From the NCBI RefSeq assembly GCF_932294415.1, contig NC_065539.1, forward strand, positions 35,256,501 to 35,320,500: a stretch of 64,000 bases of DNA, given 5' to 3'. Shown here in pieces: positions 47,501 through 59,900 of the stretch (position 1 is the first letter of the stretch; each line of letters begins with the position of its first letter). Under the pieces are notes generated by a model. The model saw only the letters and a program-made list of their open reading frames with translations, was not told where the DNA came from and did not search any database. Source of the stretch: Quercus robur (Eukaryota > Streptophyta > Magnoliopsida > Fagales > Fagaceae). The translations under genes and the position numbers were made by a program.

Positions 47501-48370
47501 GGCATCTCTCCCCTTCTGAGATGAGGTCTTAGATCCAATGCGTTCATGGTTGTGATTTTTGGGGTTAAGGATTTGTCTATCATTTGGCAGAAAAATGAAA
47601 TATCAGACAATGTCATCAATTTTTTCTCCAATTTTAAGCAGAGGACAGGTTGGATCCAAATCCTAGAATTTCACTCGGATCCAAATATCCTTTTGAAATT
47701 TTAAAGAGTAAATTTACTTTGCTGCCTTCTAGTTTCTAAGTGCTATTTCTACCCTTATTTTACTTTTTCTCCTTCGTTTTATTCTCCGTACAACACAATT
47801 TTTTGGAAACTAGTTTCTCATTCACACATAAAGCTTTCTTATTTTAAGAAAAAAAAAAAAAAAAAAAAAAAAAAACCAGATACTAAATAAAAGAGTTCCT
47901 ACTAGCAGGTCAATAAAAAAATGTCACTGTCTAACAAACAAATTTGACATTTCACGCACCCATGTCATAATAGATTCTGTAACATAACAAAATGAAGAAT
48001 TAAACGCATCAGTTACCACAAGGATAATCTAACAAGCCTGAACACATTTCAAGAATTTGTTTCCAACAAAGTTTCAATTATGAGTGTAACAAAACAATAT
48101 ATGCTCAAACTAATCTTTTCCTTCTCTAACTCAGTTTCTTGGCACCAAACAGAATATTAAAGCATATGAAAAAAAAAGAAAAAGGAAAGTTCAGCATACC
48201 TTAGAAGTAATGGCAGAACCAGAACAAGGGTAAAAATTAACTCTTGAGACTTCGACATTAAGAGGGAAACCAGAGCTTGAGCAGTTCATTCTATGAGGCA
48301 AAGCACCAATTTTTCCATGGGAATGGGCAGTGATTCCAAATGGGTAACCAACAGAAGCAGTACCCATCAT
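40545..48370 (-). CDS. DXS3: 1-Deoxy-D-xylulose-5-phosphate synthase-like protein, class 3 (DXS3 type), 10 exons, 721 aa
   Basis: Minus-strand exons: 48200-48370, 45763-45882, 45518-45682, 45133-45283, 44669-44937, 43441-43723, 42300-42592, 41813-42091, 41321-41605, 40545-40694; all introns GT-AG and the phases join into 722 codons. The start is ATG ATG at 48370; an in-frame TGA lies at 48428-48430 with no ATG between. DXS joins pyruvate and glyceraldehyde 3-phosphate with thiamine diphosphate, the first step of the plastid MEP pathway. Residues 1-57 look like a plastid transit peptide; the thiamine-binding, transketolase-pyrimidine and C-terminal domains follow. Retained: H135, H193, N250, E452 (GIAEQHAV), R480, D509, R560. 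Changed from typical DXS: GDG is SNG (222-224), the His of DVGHQ is A151, the Tyr before [10 protein letters not shown] is P474, and the His after ADGPT is Q513. These match what I recall of the class 3 clade, whose DXS activity is doubtful, so its reaction is uncertain. Confidence 0.95.
42237..42296. repeat. (AG)n then G19 tract at a DXS3 splice donor
   Basis: AG repeats run from 42237 to 42278, then 19 G in a row to 42296. On the minus strand the exon-7 donor CAG|GTT is followed at once by C19 and (CT)21. Such tracts are unstable in length, and the repeat starts four bases after the exon. Confidence 0.95.
42880..43087 (-). mobile_element. tRNA-derived SINE in DXS3 intron 6, 9-bp target duplication
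   Basis: CTACATGAC flanks it at 42871-42879 and 43088-43096. On the minus strand it starts with tRNA-like sequence, box A near AGCCTAGTGGTTGGAGGC and box B GGTTCAAGCCC, continues for about 120 bases and ends in an A-rich tail (AAAAAAAAATACT). Confidence 0.85.
44507..44530. repeat. (TA)n microsatellite in DXS3 intron 5
   Basis: A TA run followed by CACACAGACACACACA. Just upstream (about 44430-44500) is a box-B-like GGGTTCAAGTGAC that may be part of an old SINE. Confidence 0.8.
46696..46944. mobile_element. Stowaway-type MITE in DXS3 intron 1
   Basis: The left end CTGCCTGTCCCAAATTGTTGGTC is mirrored at the right by GACCAACAATTCGGGACAGAGGGAG followed by TA. The ends fit the Stowaway pattern and the interior is AT-rich. 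It resembles 36171-36516 at its termini. Confidence 0.75.
47849..47876. repeat. A-run in DXS3 intron 1
   Basis: About 27 consecutive A. It may be the tail of an old retroposed insert, but I could not identify one. Confidence 0.6.
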
Positions 48371-50945
48371 GAAATAACAAGGACCCAACTCTCCAAAATT
48401 GATCAATTTCAACTTTTCTACCAAAAATCACAAATTCTAGAGCTCACTTGCAGGACTAGAACTGAGAAGTAATAAAAAAAAAAAAAAAAAGAGTGTGAAT
48501 GAAGTAAAATATTCGGGAGTTAACGATGGTTGAGAATGTCTGTCCAAACATGGAATGGAAAGATAAGACAAAGGAAGAGTTGCACAGAATGTCTGATTGA
48601 AACTTAAAAACGGCTGAAAATAGATATCTAAATGGCCAAAGGGACTTGTGAGCGACCGATTCAAAGAAAACCAAATCCTAATCCTAGTATATGTTTTGCT
48701 TGCAGAGAGATCTATCCCAGAAAATAAACAGATAAAAAGATCTGCTTTCTTTTGGTTTTTTAATAAATAAAAAGAGTTATTTTTAAGTTGGAAGTATGAT
48801 TTAAATTTTTAGCTACGTTTGTTTACTTTTTACAAGGGTGTTGAGCCTTAAGGAAAATGTCTAAAATATATAGATCAAATTATATTATTATATTATTTTG
48901 AAAAATGATAAATTGTTACGAGTAGTTATAAAATAATTTAAATTGTTGATTTAAATTAATACTAATAATAATTTGTTATATATGAATTATTTTATATAAA
49001 AAAATTATTGCTTATGATATATTATTAAAGTATTGTTAAAATGTTTTGAACGTAATACTTTTCTATTTTTTTAATTAATTTTGAACATTATGTCACATAA
49101 ATTGTTTAATTCTCATAATTTCATATGTTACTATTATATTTTTTAACCATTTATTTATTTTTATTAAAATCTTGGGATAGCATTTTTTCTTTAAATAGTA
49201 AAATAAATAGCTCCCCATACAACTACAGTACCATCATAATAAATACATATTAATAATTATTATAATTTTATATTTTGAATTTAAATAAAAATGAAAGATG
49301 GATAAATAATGTTTTGTTAAATTTTTTTCGTACTGATTAGTTACTTATATATTTTGGAGGAAATTTAATACAAAATCCTAAATTTAAACCATATTTTAAA
49401 TTAGGCCACACAATTTTAATTTGGTCAATTAAAATATTAAAAAATTTAACTATTTTAATTTGAAGTGCTTGTCTATCTTTTTCACTTCAATTATTCTAAG
49501 TAATAGCAAAAGAAATAAAAAACCGTTTAATAAAATTTTATGTTTAACTGTTTCACCTAAGTAACAAATTTAGATATTTTTATACTTGTTTTATCTCTCC
49601 AAATGGAATTTTCTCTCATTAGCTTCTTTATTCAAGAACTGTCAAATTGATATATGAACAAATGTACGGTGAAAAGTAGAGTTTAATTAAAGGTTTCTCA
49701 CTTTTTCTATACTCCATTAATTCAGGGTTATTATTTTACTTTATTTTTTTCTTAGAAGAATTTTTACTTTAAATTAAGTAAATACTTGGACCTTTTTTTT
49801 TTCTTGCATAGTTTGTTAAAAATTGGTAGTAAGGTGCACTAAGGGTTTAAACAACATTTTTCATTTTCTTTCTTTCTTTTCTAGTCAAATAGTTTTTTAA
49901 TTCGATAGTTACAAACTTACAATGATGAGGAAGAGAAATCAAACGTTGATTCTCTTTATAAGAGAGAGCAAGTAATATCATTGAATTTACAAGATTGTTG
50001 GCAATTTGGGCATCCATTAAACAAGGGCAAATAATTCTTTTTTTGATAATCAATGAAGGCAAATAATTTATTTAATTTACTATGTTACTCTTTCATTAAT
50101 CATGGGGAGGTAAGTTTCACAAATAAAGCACAAGCTAGCTTCATTTCCCGATGGTATATCACAAGGATGGTATCTATAATTTGTTCTAAATCTTATTAAA
50201 TATTTAATTTCTTAAAAAAGAACTAACTTTCATGAGTCTTAACTTTTAACAATTGATCTGAACCTTATTTTGATCACAGTATTTCCCCCTGCTGTTCATT
50301 GCCCTCTTAATGACTATCAGAGTTAGCATCAATGCGCATTTTTAAGTTAATTCCAGACATATAAAGACAGTACCTGTGTCAAGGTTAAAACCTGAAGAGT
50401 CAGCTTACCTCTGACCCAGCTGAGGCATTCCGGTCCACATGTTATTGTTAATTACAGGGTTTGTGTTGTGACAAGAATTGTATTAAAGTACTTGCTTAAG
50501 GCTGAAGCATGAATATTTGCTGTATTTTGTATGTATTTTTCGACTATTGATTTAATGGGAATCTAAATTGCAACTGAGGTTAGATTTGAGAGCAAAACTA
50601 TTATTCTGTAAAGGATACTCCATCTCTTTGTGGTATGCAATGAGACATTCAAGCCTAAGCCAATGCCAGGTAAGCCAAGGCAAAAGAAAATGCGTTCATT
50701 GGCTTTACTGCAGATGTTGAAATGCAGAGCTCAATCTGTTATGATTACGCAATGTGGTATTCTTAAAAAGGCAATCAACCCAGTATTGTACTACTCATCA
50801 CAAAAGTTCAGATGGTATTCAAGCACAAATGGGAACTTCAATACTACTAGCACAACAAGCAAATTATACCATGGAAAAGTAATTCAGGGAAGCATTTTGG
50901 GAAGAAAACGAAGAAAAAGAAAAAAAAAAAAGAAGTTTCTCCGTT
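48371..50945. other. Intergenic region between PMP22 and DXS3
   Basis: Both neighbours are on the minus strand, so this holds the 5' UTR and promoter of DXS3 and the 3' UTR of the PMP22 gene. A pyrimidine-rich tract (minus strand, about 48475-48495) lies in the DXS3 leader. The middle (48.8-50.1 kb) is very AT-rich. I see no gene; the open frame at 50630-50959 (plus) is antisense to the last PMP22 exon and its 3' UTR. Confidence 0.55.
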
Positions 50946-53900
50946 CTAGTCCTTCTTAATTGTTGCAACAGAACGTGCTTTCAGATTCAGGAAGATAGAC
51001 CTGAAGTTAGCAAATCAGAACAAGAGTGCATCAGTACTAAATAATTCACACTGAACACATTTTATTCATTAGACTGCAAAAATATACTAGAATGCTGTTA
51101 CATGCATGAATGTAAAGTTGAATAAGTGATGCTACCAAATTAATCAAGGTCAACTAAGAGAAAACACCATTAACATTTATATCACATTTTGGTCATGCCA
51201 ATGGTATCTAAGGGTATGTTTGGAATTGAGGGAGATGAGGGGAGAGGAGATGTGAGGGGAGAGGAGATGTGACTGGCATATAGCAGGTTTTTAATGTTTG
51301 ATATAGATCTGCCAACATAATCCAAATGTAACATAATTCTTGTTCCAACTATTTTACTCAGATTTAGGAAAATTAAAATAAATGCATGAATGTTTAGGCA
51401 CTTCGTTTAATAAACAGACACACACAAGATGCCTTATACAAGCAAGGAGTACTTATATAATAGAAATGATTAAGTTTTACATCGGTTACTCCTTAAATGT
51501 AGAGCTATATCCAAAATAGTCTATTCTTTTTCTCACAAAAAATATAAATAAAAAAAGGTTTGAAGTTTAAAAATTTGTACGTTTGCAAATGATAGAATAC
51601 ATTATTACACAATTTGCTACTCCCATTAATTTAGCTGAGCACCAGGCTTGCCTAAGTCTGTCAAAAATGTCTCTCATCGTGGATGTGACCTTACAGAAAT
51701 CTCATACGCATTCTATAATCTATTGACACAAATTCTCAATTTGAATTGTTAAGACGTAGATTAGAGAATTCATGATTTCAAGTAGCTTCAACCACTATTG
51801 CATTAACAAATTTATAGTAGACTACAATTGCCCTGTTTCTCCATCTATACTTCAGGCAAGAGAAAATAAGAGTTTGGTCCAGAAGGTGAGGAGGTACTCA
51901 GCCTTATTTAGAGCCGCGAATTCATGATCTTGCCCCTTGGCAGGAATATCCCCTTATTTAGAGCAGCGAGTTCTACCAATGAAGTACTTTATCTAGGAGC
52001 ATTAGCATTGGGAATGCTAATGCCAAATGTAAGGAGAATTTGGCATTTGCAGCCCCAAATGTCATTGCATCAGAGAATTCTAAACTCAAGTATTGCAAAT
52101 TTTTTTGCAATACTGCTATAGTGCAATTCTAAAGATAGAATTGCACTGTAGCACAATTATAAAACCAAAAACAATATTTTATTCTCTCCCTCCCTCATTC
52201 TGACTCTCACTTCCTCTCTCTGTCTCTCACCAGTGCTGGGTTTTGGATTTTGGAGGTTGGATTAGCGTGGATCAGCGAGCTGGGTTTGGATCGGCGGGCT
52301 GCGATCGGTTGATGGTGGGTTTGGATCATCGGTGGGTTTGAAATGGTGGATCTGTTGATCAGTGGGTGGATCGATTGGGTTGATCATCGGTAGTCCAATG
52401 GTGGTTCCGGTGATGATTTTTTTTGAATGGGTTTGCTTCGGTGGCGTTGCTTTAGTTTTGGTTTGGTTTTGGTTTTGCTGGGTATTTTCGACGGCCTGGG
52501 TTTCAAATTGGCGGCGTGGGTTTCTGATCGGTGGGTATTTTGGGGTATTTTCGACATTTTTCTGGGTTGATCATCGGCCTTTTTTTGGGTATTTTCAACG
52601 GCCTGGGTTTCAAATTTGCGGCATGGGTTTGCTGATCGGTGGCTTGGGTGGTGGGTGTGGTGGCCGTTGTTGGCTCCTACTATTTTGATGGTTTGTGTGT
52701 GTGGCTCTGTTGAAGGTTTGATGGTTTGTGTTTGTGTGTGTGTGTGGGGCTCTGTGTGTGTGGTAATGGGTTTGGATAGGTTGATCGGTGTATCATGGAT
52801 CTCTGTGTGTGTGGCTTTGTGTGTTGAACTGGTGCTAGAGGTTGAGGGAGAAAGAGAGGAAAAAAAATGATTGTTGGAAAGCCTAGGAAAACCAAGTCTG
52901 AAAAAAAATGACGGTTGGAAAGAAATAATAAAGAAAGATTAAAAAATAATATTTTCATAAAAATAGAGTTTTGGGATATTGGAGGTATTGTAAAATGGTA
53001 TGATATAATGATAAAGCTAGTGGCTTTTTGAAATGGTAAAATAGAGTAGAATTGGAATTTCCCAATGCTAATGCTCAACAGCTGGTATTCAAACCATAAA
53101 TAGCAAAATTCTGTTGTAGATAACTATAATTAAGAAAATGGAGAAACTAGCGTAAAAGGATGAAAGAAGTTTTTTTATTGAAAAAAGGATTTGTTAGGCA
53201 AAGCACTAACAGAAAGCTATCTTTAGGATGGTGATTTCCCCACTTAGATGGAGATGGTGTCAAGAAAATCCTAATCCGAGGATAACATGCCTTAGGAACA
53301 GTTTACACTGCACTCCTTAATGTTCTCTCAATCAGAACTCAATCCAAAAACAAAGAAAATCATATATAAATTGGTATGAAGCAAAGGACAAGAAAGTAGG
53401 TTTTTATCTTCTAGTTTCTCAATCTCATGAACAATCATACATATGGTCTATAAATAGTTCAGAGACCCTAACTTTGCGCATTTTTGGAAATGTTGCAAGT
53501 TTACTCTTTTAAAACTTAATGGCTGTTGGCTAGTCACAATATCAAAGGTGCCAAGATGTAACCGTTTATAATGGTTATTTCTTGCACCATCATTTCAACT
53601 TTCTTCAGTTTTACACCATTATGCATAGTTGAATATTATTTAACATCATACAAAAATGACAATCACCCACCTATTTTCAAATAATAACATAACATAACAT
53701 AAATATATAACATCAGGCATTATATAATGCATACCTATTGGTGGACTATGACTTGAACCTTGAATTGAAAATAATTCAATGAACCTCAAGTGTTAAAAGA
53801 GGATCAAACCTTGATCTTAGTTGAAAATTCAAAAATTGAATGTATTATACATGGGTTATATACATATCAAATAATAACAAAATCAGGTATTATATAACGC

Positions 53901-56900
53901 ATCCCAATAGGTGGACTACACCTTGAACCTTGGGTTGAATATCATTCAATGAACCTAAAGTATAAAGAGGAGTAAACCTTAATCTTAAGGTTGTGCATTC
54001 ACTTGAGGATTAAAAATTGATCTTAAGTTTGAGAATTCAAAGAATAAATGTTCGTAGTATATAAGGGTTCATACTTGCAAAAGCAAAATCATCAAGAGCA
54101 TCCATAACCACTTTATTACTCCACATTTAAAGCTATGAGCTCTGTCAAGGATAATGTCCAACTTTTCTCGTTATGGAATTACAGTGCATTAGCTAGATAT
54201 GAGAGTTTAGTAGGAATAGGATTAGACTTAACTAAACTATTCCTTAAATATGCAATATACTGGAAATGAAACTTTCACGTTCATATTTCTTGGTAAATTT
54301 TTGATTAAATTGCCCTGAACTTTTATGCACATGATTTTCAGTTTACAAAGTTACACTTAATTGACATCAGTGTGAGAGCATGTTACGATCAAGATTGTCT
54401 AACAGTTCCATATCTCTCATGGTTTCACTAATTTTCCCACCAGAAAAAGGGTTTAGTAAGGGGGTTTGTTAACATATGATCAGTTGGTTGATTTTCGTTC
54501 ACTGATTTACCTTTTTTTCACAAGATTTCTTTTGTGACTCTATCATAGTAATATGTTTGCAATTACTAGACATCCTCTTATTCCTTGTATTATGAATAGC
54601 AAAAAACAAGTACATTTATAATTCAAAACATAATGCATAGTATGTTTTAAATATCTTAGAATATTAATTTCTTTCCCATCCCCAATACTAGGGTCACTAG
54701 TGAATCAACTTAATACGCCAACAACACATGCTGTACCATGTCTAGTATAAAATAATTTCGTACATTAAGCTACTAATCATTTAGCATACTCTTCTTGATT
54801 AAGAAGTGCATCATTATTAGGTATCAGCTTGCAATGTGAATCAATTGGTGTCTTACTAGGTTCACCATTAAAATAATTAAATTTTCTTAACACTTTCTCA
54901 ATGTAATGAGATTGATCAAAATTATTTCATCGTTTCTTTTAACTTATTTAACACCAAAAAGTTAATCTTGGTACCGTTCATACAGTGAAGCTTTAGCCAA
55001 TGGGCAATAACTTTTATGATACAAGATATAATTCTACTCTAACCTAATATAAGTGTATATGTGTGTGAAACTCCTTCCTGAAGATTTGAACCTTGACCCT
55101 TGCTCCCCACACTCCACAAGCACTTATACCTGTGGAGTGACCATCGCACCAAGGGTGTGCGGTGGTATGGGCAATAACTTTTAAAAGACCAAACTTACAA
55201 CCTTTTTGAAAAGGGTCAAAGTTATAGTATCAGGCCTATTTCTAGGCTACATGTTGTTGTGTATGAGTGAAAAAACTAGAATATAAAAAGCTGCTATCTT
55301 GTCCTCTGTTGTTGTTCATGAGAATGAAAAAACCAAAATATAAAAAACCTAATTTCTTGTCCTCTGTTTCTATAATCTTCCTATATCTTACTTTCTTCTT
55401 GATATATTTATTTCCTTTGTCTTTTGTGTTGGGTTCTGATTGAAAGAACATTAAGGGGAAATCTTAATTATTCTCGAGTGCTAGAATTCTATCTTGGGGT
55501 TAGGACTTCCCTGAGACCATCTGCATCTAAGTGAGGAAATCACTATCCTAAAGGTAGCTTCCCGGAAATGCCTTGCCTAACAAATCCTTATATCCCATTA
55601 CAAACTTCTTCCATCCTTTCTACACTTGTTTCTCCATATTCTGAATTGCAGTTATCTACAACAATTTTAGTATAGTGATCTTCATGGTTAGAGTGGAGAA
55701 ACATAAGACATTTAATCATCTCAACTACTAACAATGGAGCTTCAAGATTTTCTATCAATTGACAATTACAAACTTCTTTCATCCTTTTATCTTACTTTTA
55801 TTTATGTATTTATTTATTTTTTGCTAAACTCCTTTTAACTTACTTGTTTCTCTATATTCTGAATTATAGTTTTGTACAACACGTTCAACATGGTAATTGC
55901 AAGTGGTATTCCTTCATGGAATCGTAAGTATTTTTATGAGATATTCGCTTAGGGTGTGTTTGGATAACACTTATTTGTTGAGAACTGAAAACTTATTGTT
56001 GAAAATACTATAGTAAAATAATTTTTAAAGGTGTAAATAGTACTGTAAGACCCAAAAATGTATGGGTATCTGTGTTTTTGGCTGGGTCATGAACAGTGTC
56101 ATGGGACCCAGCCAAAAATGCAAACACAAATGCAACGCTGAAAATGTTGCATGCAAACGCACACTTAATCTATAGGGTTTCTTGTTTAGTCCATTCCATA
56201 ACTTTTGGGGTCCAGAATTAAGATGCTTTTGAAGACGATGTATCTTGTGCCAAACTGTTGCTTCCTTGTGGAGTTCAATTTTTTAATTCGTATTTAATAA
56301 AATAAATATGTTAACTACTCACATAAGGTAAATAACACAGACGAATAATGTAAGGTAAATAAAAGCAGGCAAAGTTAGAGGATGTAGGATCGCACCAGCA
56401 TGAGCCAACAAAGCTGTGAAATATAACACGGAATTGCACAGGCATGTACTGGTAATTAATCCAACCAATTATAGGCCAAAACTGCAAGTCACATAAATCA
56501 GTGTTAGTGCTGCCAATTTATGAATTGGCTTGCATGTCAAACAACAAAAGATGGTTCACCAATACCTTCCACGCAGTCAACTGAATAGTGGGGTAGTCCT
56601 TTCTAACTTTATTCTTCACTAAAGCCCATGGTCTTCCTGCAATAACAGACTATAGCTTTACTTTCTAAATAATATAAAAAATTGTATAAACAAAGCAATT
56701 TGTCCTTCCAAGTTTTAGATGGTGTTTATTGACTCGGCATTCTGAGGTATAAGCATATCTCATGAAATGTCAAGTTTTCTCAGGGTCTATTTTTGACAAA
56801 AATTATTATTATTATAATTATTATATGGATAAGTATTTTTAACAAAAGTTATAGAGTGAACTGGCCAAGGATTAAATACTACAAAAGAACAGGCAACAGG

Positions 56901-59900
56901 AAAGATGCAACTATGCGCGCGTCTGTGTCCCAGTTAGTCCTAGGCATGGATTTTAGGGGTTCCATGATGGAGGATTGAGGGTTTGAGCATGTGCATGACA
57001 GTTCTGGTGTACTGCATATGTTATTAGCACTCCAATCAACCTTGCATTGAGAATTTATCTCTTCTAAGCTTATGGCTAACAAGATGCCTGTCTTCCTATG
57101 TTTGACTGCAGAAGTGCTTTCAGGCTATTATTATCCCTTCTCTTTCTCTCTCTTTCTCTCTCTCTCAACAAGTAACCACAAGGATATAATACCACTACGT
57201 TAGAACACACATTTTTTAACCCTTTCAAGTTCCTTTCTGGTACATAGAAGAATACAATAAATATGAAATTATATACCAAAGAGAAGCATTTAGTAGTAAC
57301 CAGAGGACTCATGCCTTTATAAAGGTACATAAGGTTGAATTCCTAGCCGTGAGAACTTTCAATTAAAAGACTTAGTTCCACCAATGAACTTTGGTTAATT
57401 GGCACCTCATGGTGTTTCCAACAAAAAATTTTAAAGTTTGATTCCGCCTTCTTCAGATGGATTCTAGAAAACACTAGTCACATCTATGCTATTCTCTAAA
57501 AGAACTAGTCTAGCTACATCAATTAGCACCCATTGTAATAATGTATATAACCCAATTTGACCTAGTAAATGTCCAATGTGGGACTCAACATACGAATGTG
57601 CAAAACACACATCCAATCCACATAATCTAGGGCATCACATCCTAGATGAAAACCAACAGCTCTCGAAATTTATATGTTGCGAGGTCTAGAAATTCGCATA
57701 TTGTCTCTCTTCCCCAACCAAGCCCAACAAATGGTTCTGTTGCATTTTTCTTTTTCTTTTTTAATATTTTAGAGACCAGAAAACATTTAAAATAAAAAAA
57801 AGACCCATCTACAGCCTAAAAAAAAAGATTCCCTTTACACTTTTAATTCTCTTTCACAAATTTTTTTAATAGAAGTTCCACTACTTCCATTTGTAGTGGG
57901 GAATCCATTTTTCTTCTTATGAAAACAAGGTAGTATACAGTATGGTTGAATTGCAAATTTTCAAGGTAGGTATCTCATTTTTTTTTCCTTTCAATTTCTT
58001 ATTTCTTCCTTTTAAATTAGTTTTACAATACTGCAACACCATATTTAGAGCTTTTTTGTTTATTTATTCAGAATTGTGATAATTGGGGATAAAAGTTAGG
58101 GTAGAAAGAAGAAACATTTGGCATTGTACAATTTCTTAAATTAAATATAAAAAGAAAAAACATGTAGAATTTCGAAAAAAATTCAGCATATATACTAAAA
58201 CTCTAAATGCTTGCACATTGATTTATTTTCTTAATTTAATCTTAATTAATCAAATTAACTGTTAAATTTAGATTACTCTTGTATGTTATTTGTTGATTGA
58301 TATATCATATATATCTTTTAATTGACACTAGGCCAGAAAAATTAAAGTATAATTTATATTTCTGTTATATTTTGTTTAACAATTAAAACTTTGTTTAATT
58401 ATTTACTTTATTACTCATATTAATTAGCATTTTAGAGTCAATTTTGTTTTCAAATTTGTCTCTTAGTCTTGACACTCTGAACTAAAACTTAGCTTTGCCA
58501 CTGCCAGATATTATATACTGTTAAAACAATGATTAAGTGATTAAAATCACCATTTCCTAACATCTTGAATTTTTGGAACAATTAGTAATTTATTATGGTA
58601 TCAAAACAAAAGGCTAAGGAAAATTTGATTGGGAAGAAATCTCCTCTAATTCATTGGATCAAAACCAAAGAAATATATATATATACACACACACACAATC
58701 AGCACTCTTTGGAATGTAGCACTGTTCTTTCTCTTTTCAGAAATGCAAAGACAGACCCATTACAAGTACAACAGTAGCAAGAACAACATTACAAGTTTAC
58801 AACAACATGTAAACTAATTATTGCAAAAATGAATTATGAAAACAAGAAAGTATAATTGCAAAATAAAGAAGCCAAAACAGAGCTTAACAAATTAAGGCAC
58901 AACCCAAATTGAAGTTAACAGATTCCAAATAATGGATGCAATCATGAAATGGAACACAGAACATGTGAGGAGATGGCATGATTGTCGCACGTACCTTCAA
59001 CTACCAAGCCATAGTACAGCAAGAAGAAAAAGTTGTTCCAAGGAGAAGTTGTTAACTGTTCTAGTATTACCTAATTATAGAAGACTTCATTCATCAATCC
59101 ATGATCAAAATATTTCATACAGGCTAGACTAGTACAAAAGATCCATTTCAATAACCTCAAACTTGGTTGAAATAGACTAACAAAGAACATGAACTGAAGC
59201 AAAAGAATTACCTTCTTGGCAACAGTTTCGTTGCCCTTCTTCCCTTTGAAAATTTGTTCCATCAATTTGTGGAGAAAATGCCCAAAAGGTCCTGAATATG
59301 CAAATCCATAGATCTGCAAAGCATTTTATTTTTTTTAGCAAAGAAAAAAAAATACCATGAAACAACAAGTCAACAACTCACTACTAAACAGTTTATGGCC
59401 AATAAAAAATCAAATAATTTGAGTTTGGCTGCTGACAAAAGGTGACAAAATAATAAAATCTTTTTGTTTGTACTCTCCAACAATAGCTTAACACAACTAT
59501 TTGCAGAGTCACCGGATTTAACCAATTCATGGAAAAGAAAACAACATAAAAACATGACTAAAAGGCCAACACTTAAAAGTTTGACTTTGATTAACAGCTT
59601 AGCATCAGAAGAAAACAAAGCAAAGGCAATAGAATCAAAAGGTCGGCATACCATGAGAAGAAGTGATCTTTTCAATTGAAGCTTATTGACCCCAGCAATC
59701 TTTTGAGCAACTGCATCACTACATCCAGCTAAAACCCCAGCTGTAATTGCCTAATAACAGAACAATTTAAAGCAAATTTTATAATAATGCAAAAAAAAAA
59801 AAAAAAAAAACAACAACAACAACAACCACAACAATAACAAAAAGCAAATACAAAAGTGTTATATCATGCGATAAAAAAAAGAAAAAAAAAAAAAAAAAGA

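Noticed and set aside
48371..48424. Longer N-terminus for DXS3 starting at 48424
   Set aside because: The codon there is TTG, not ATG. The next in-frame codon but one upstream is TGA; the first ATG is at 48370.
50630..50959. 109-residue open frame on plus
   Set aside because: Antisense to the last exon and 3' UTR of the PMP22 gene; lysine-rich end comes from an A-rich tract.
52362..52870. Gly/Trp/Val-rich open frames in the 1.08-kb element
   Set aside because: Low-complexity GT-rich DNA, overlapping frames, no domain. Best seen as MITE interior.
56300..56395. PMP22 ending by reading through exon 6 into the intron
   Set aside because: The read-through residues do not match the family, while the exon at 50946-51000 restores the expected SIFLNLKARS tail in phase with proper GT-AG sites.
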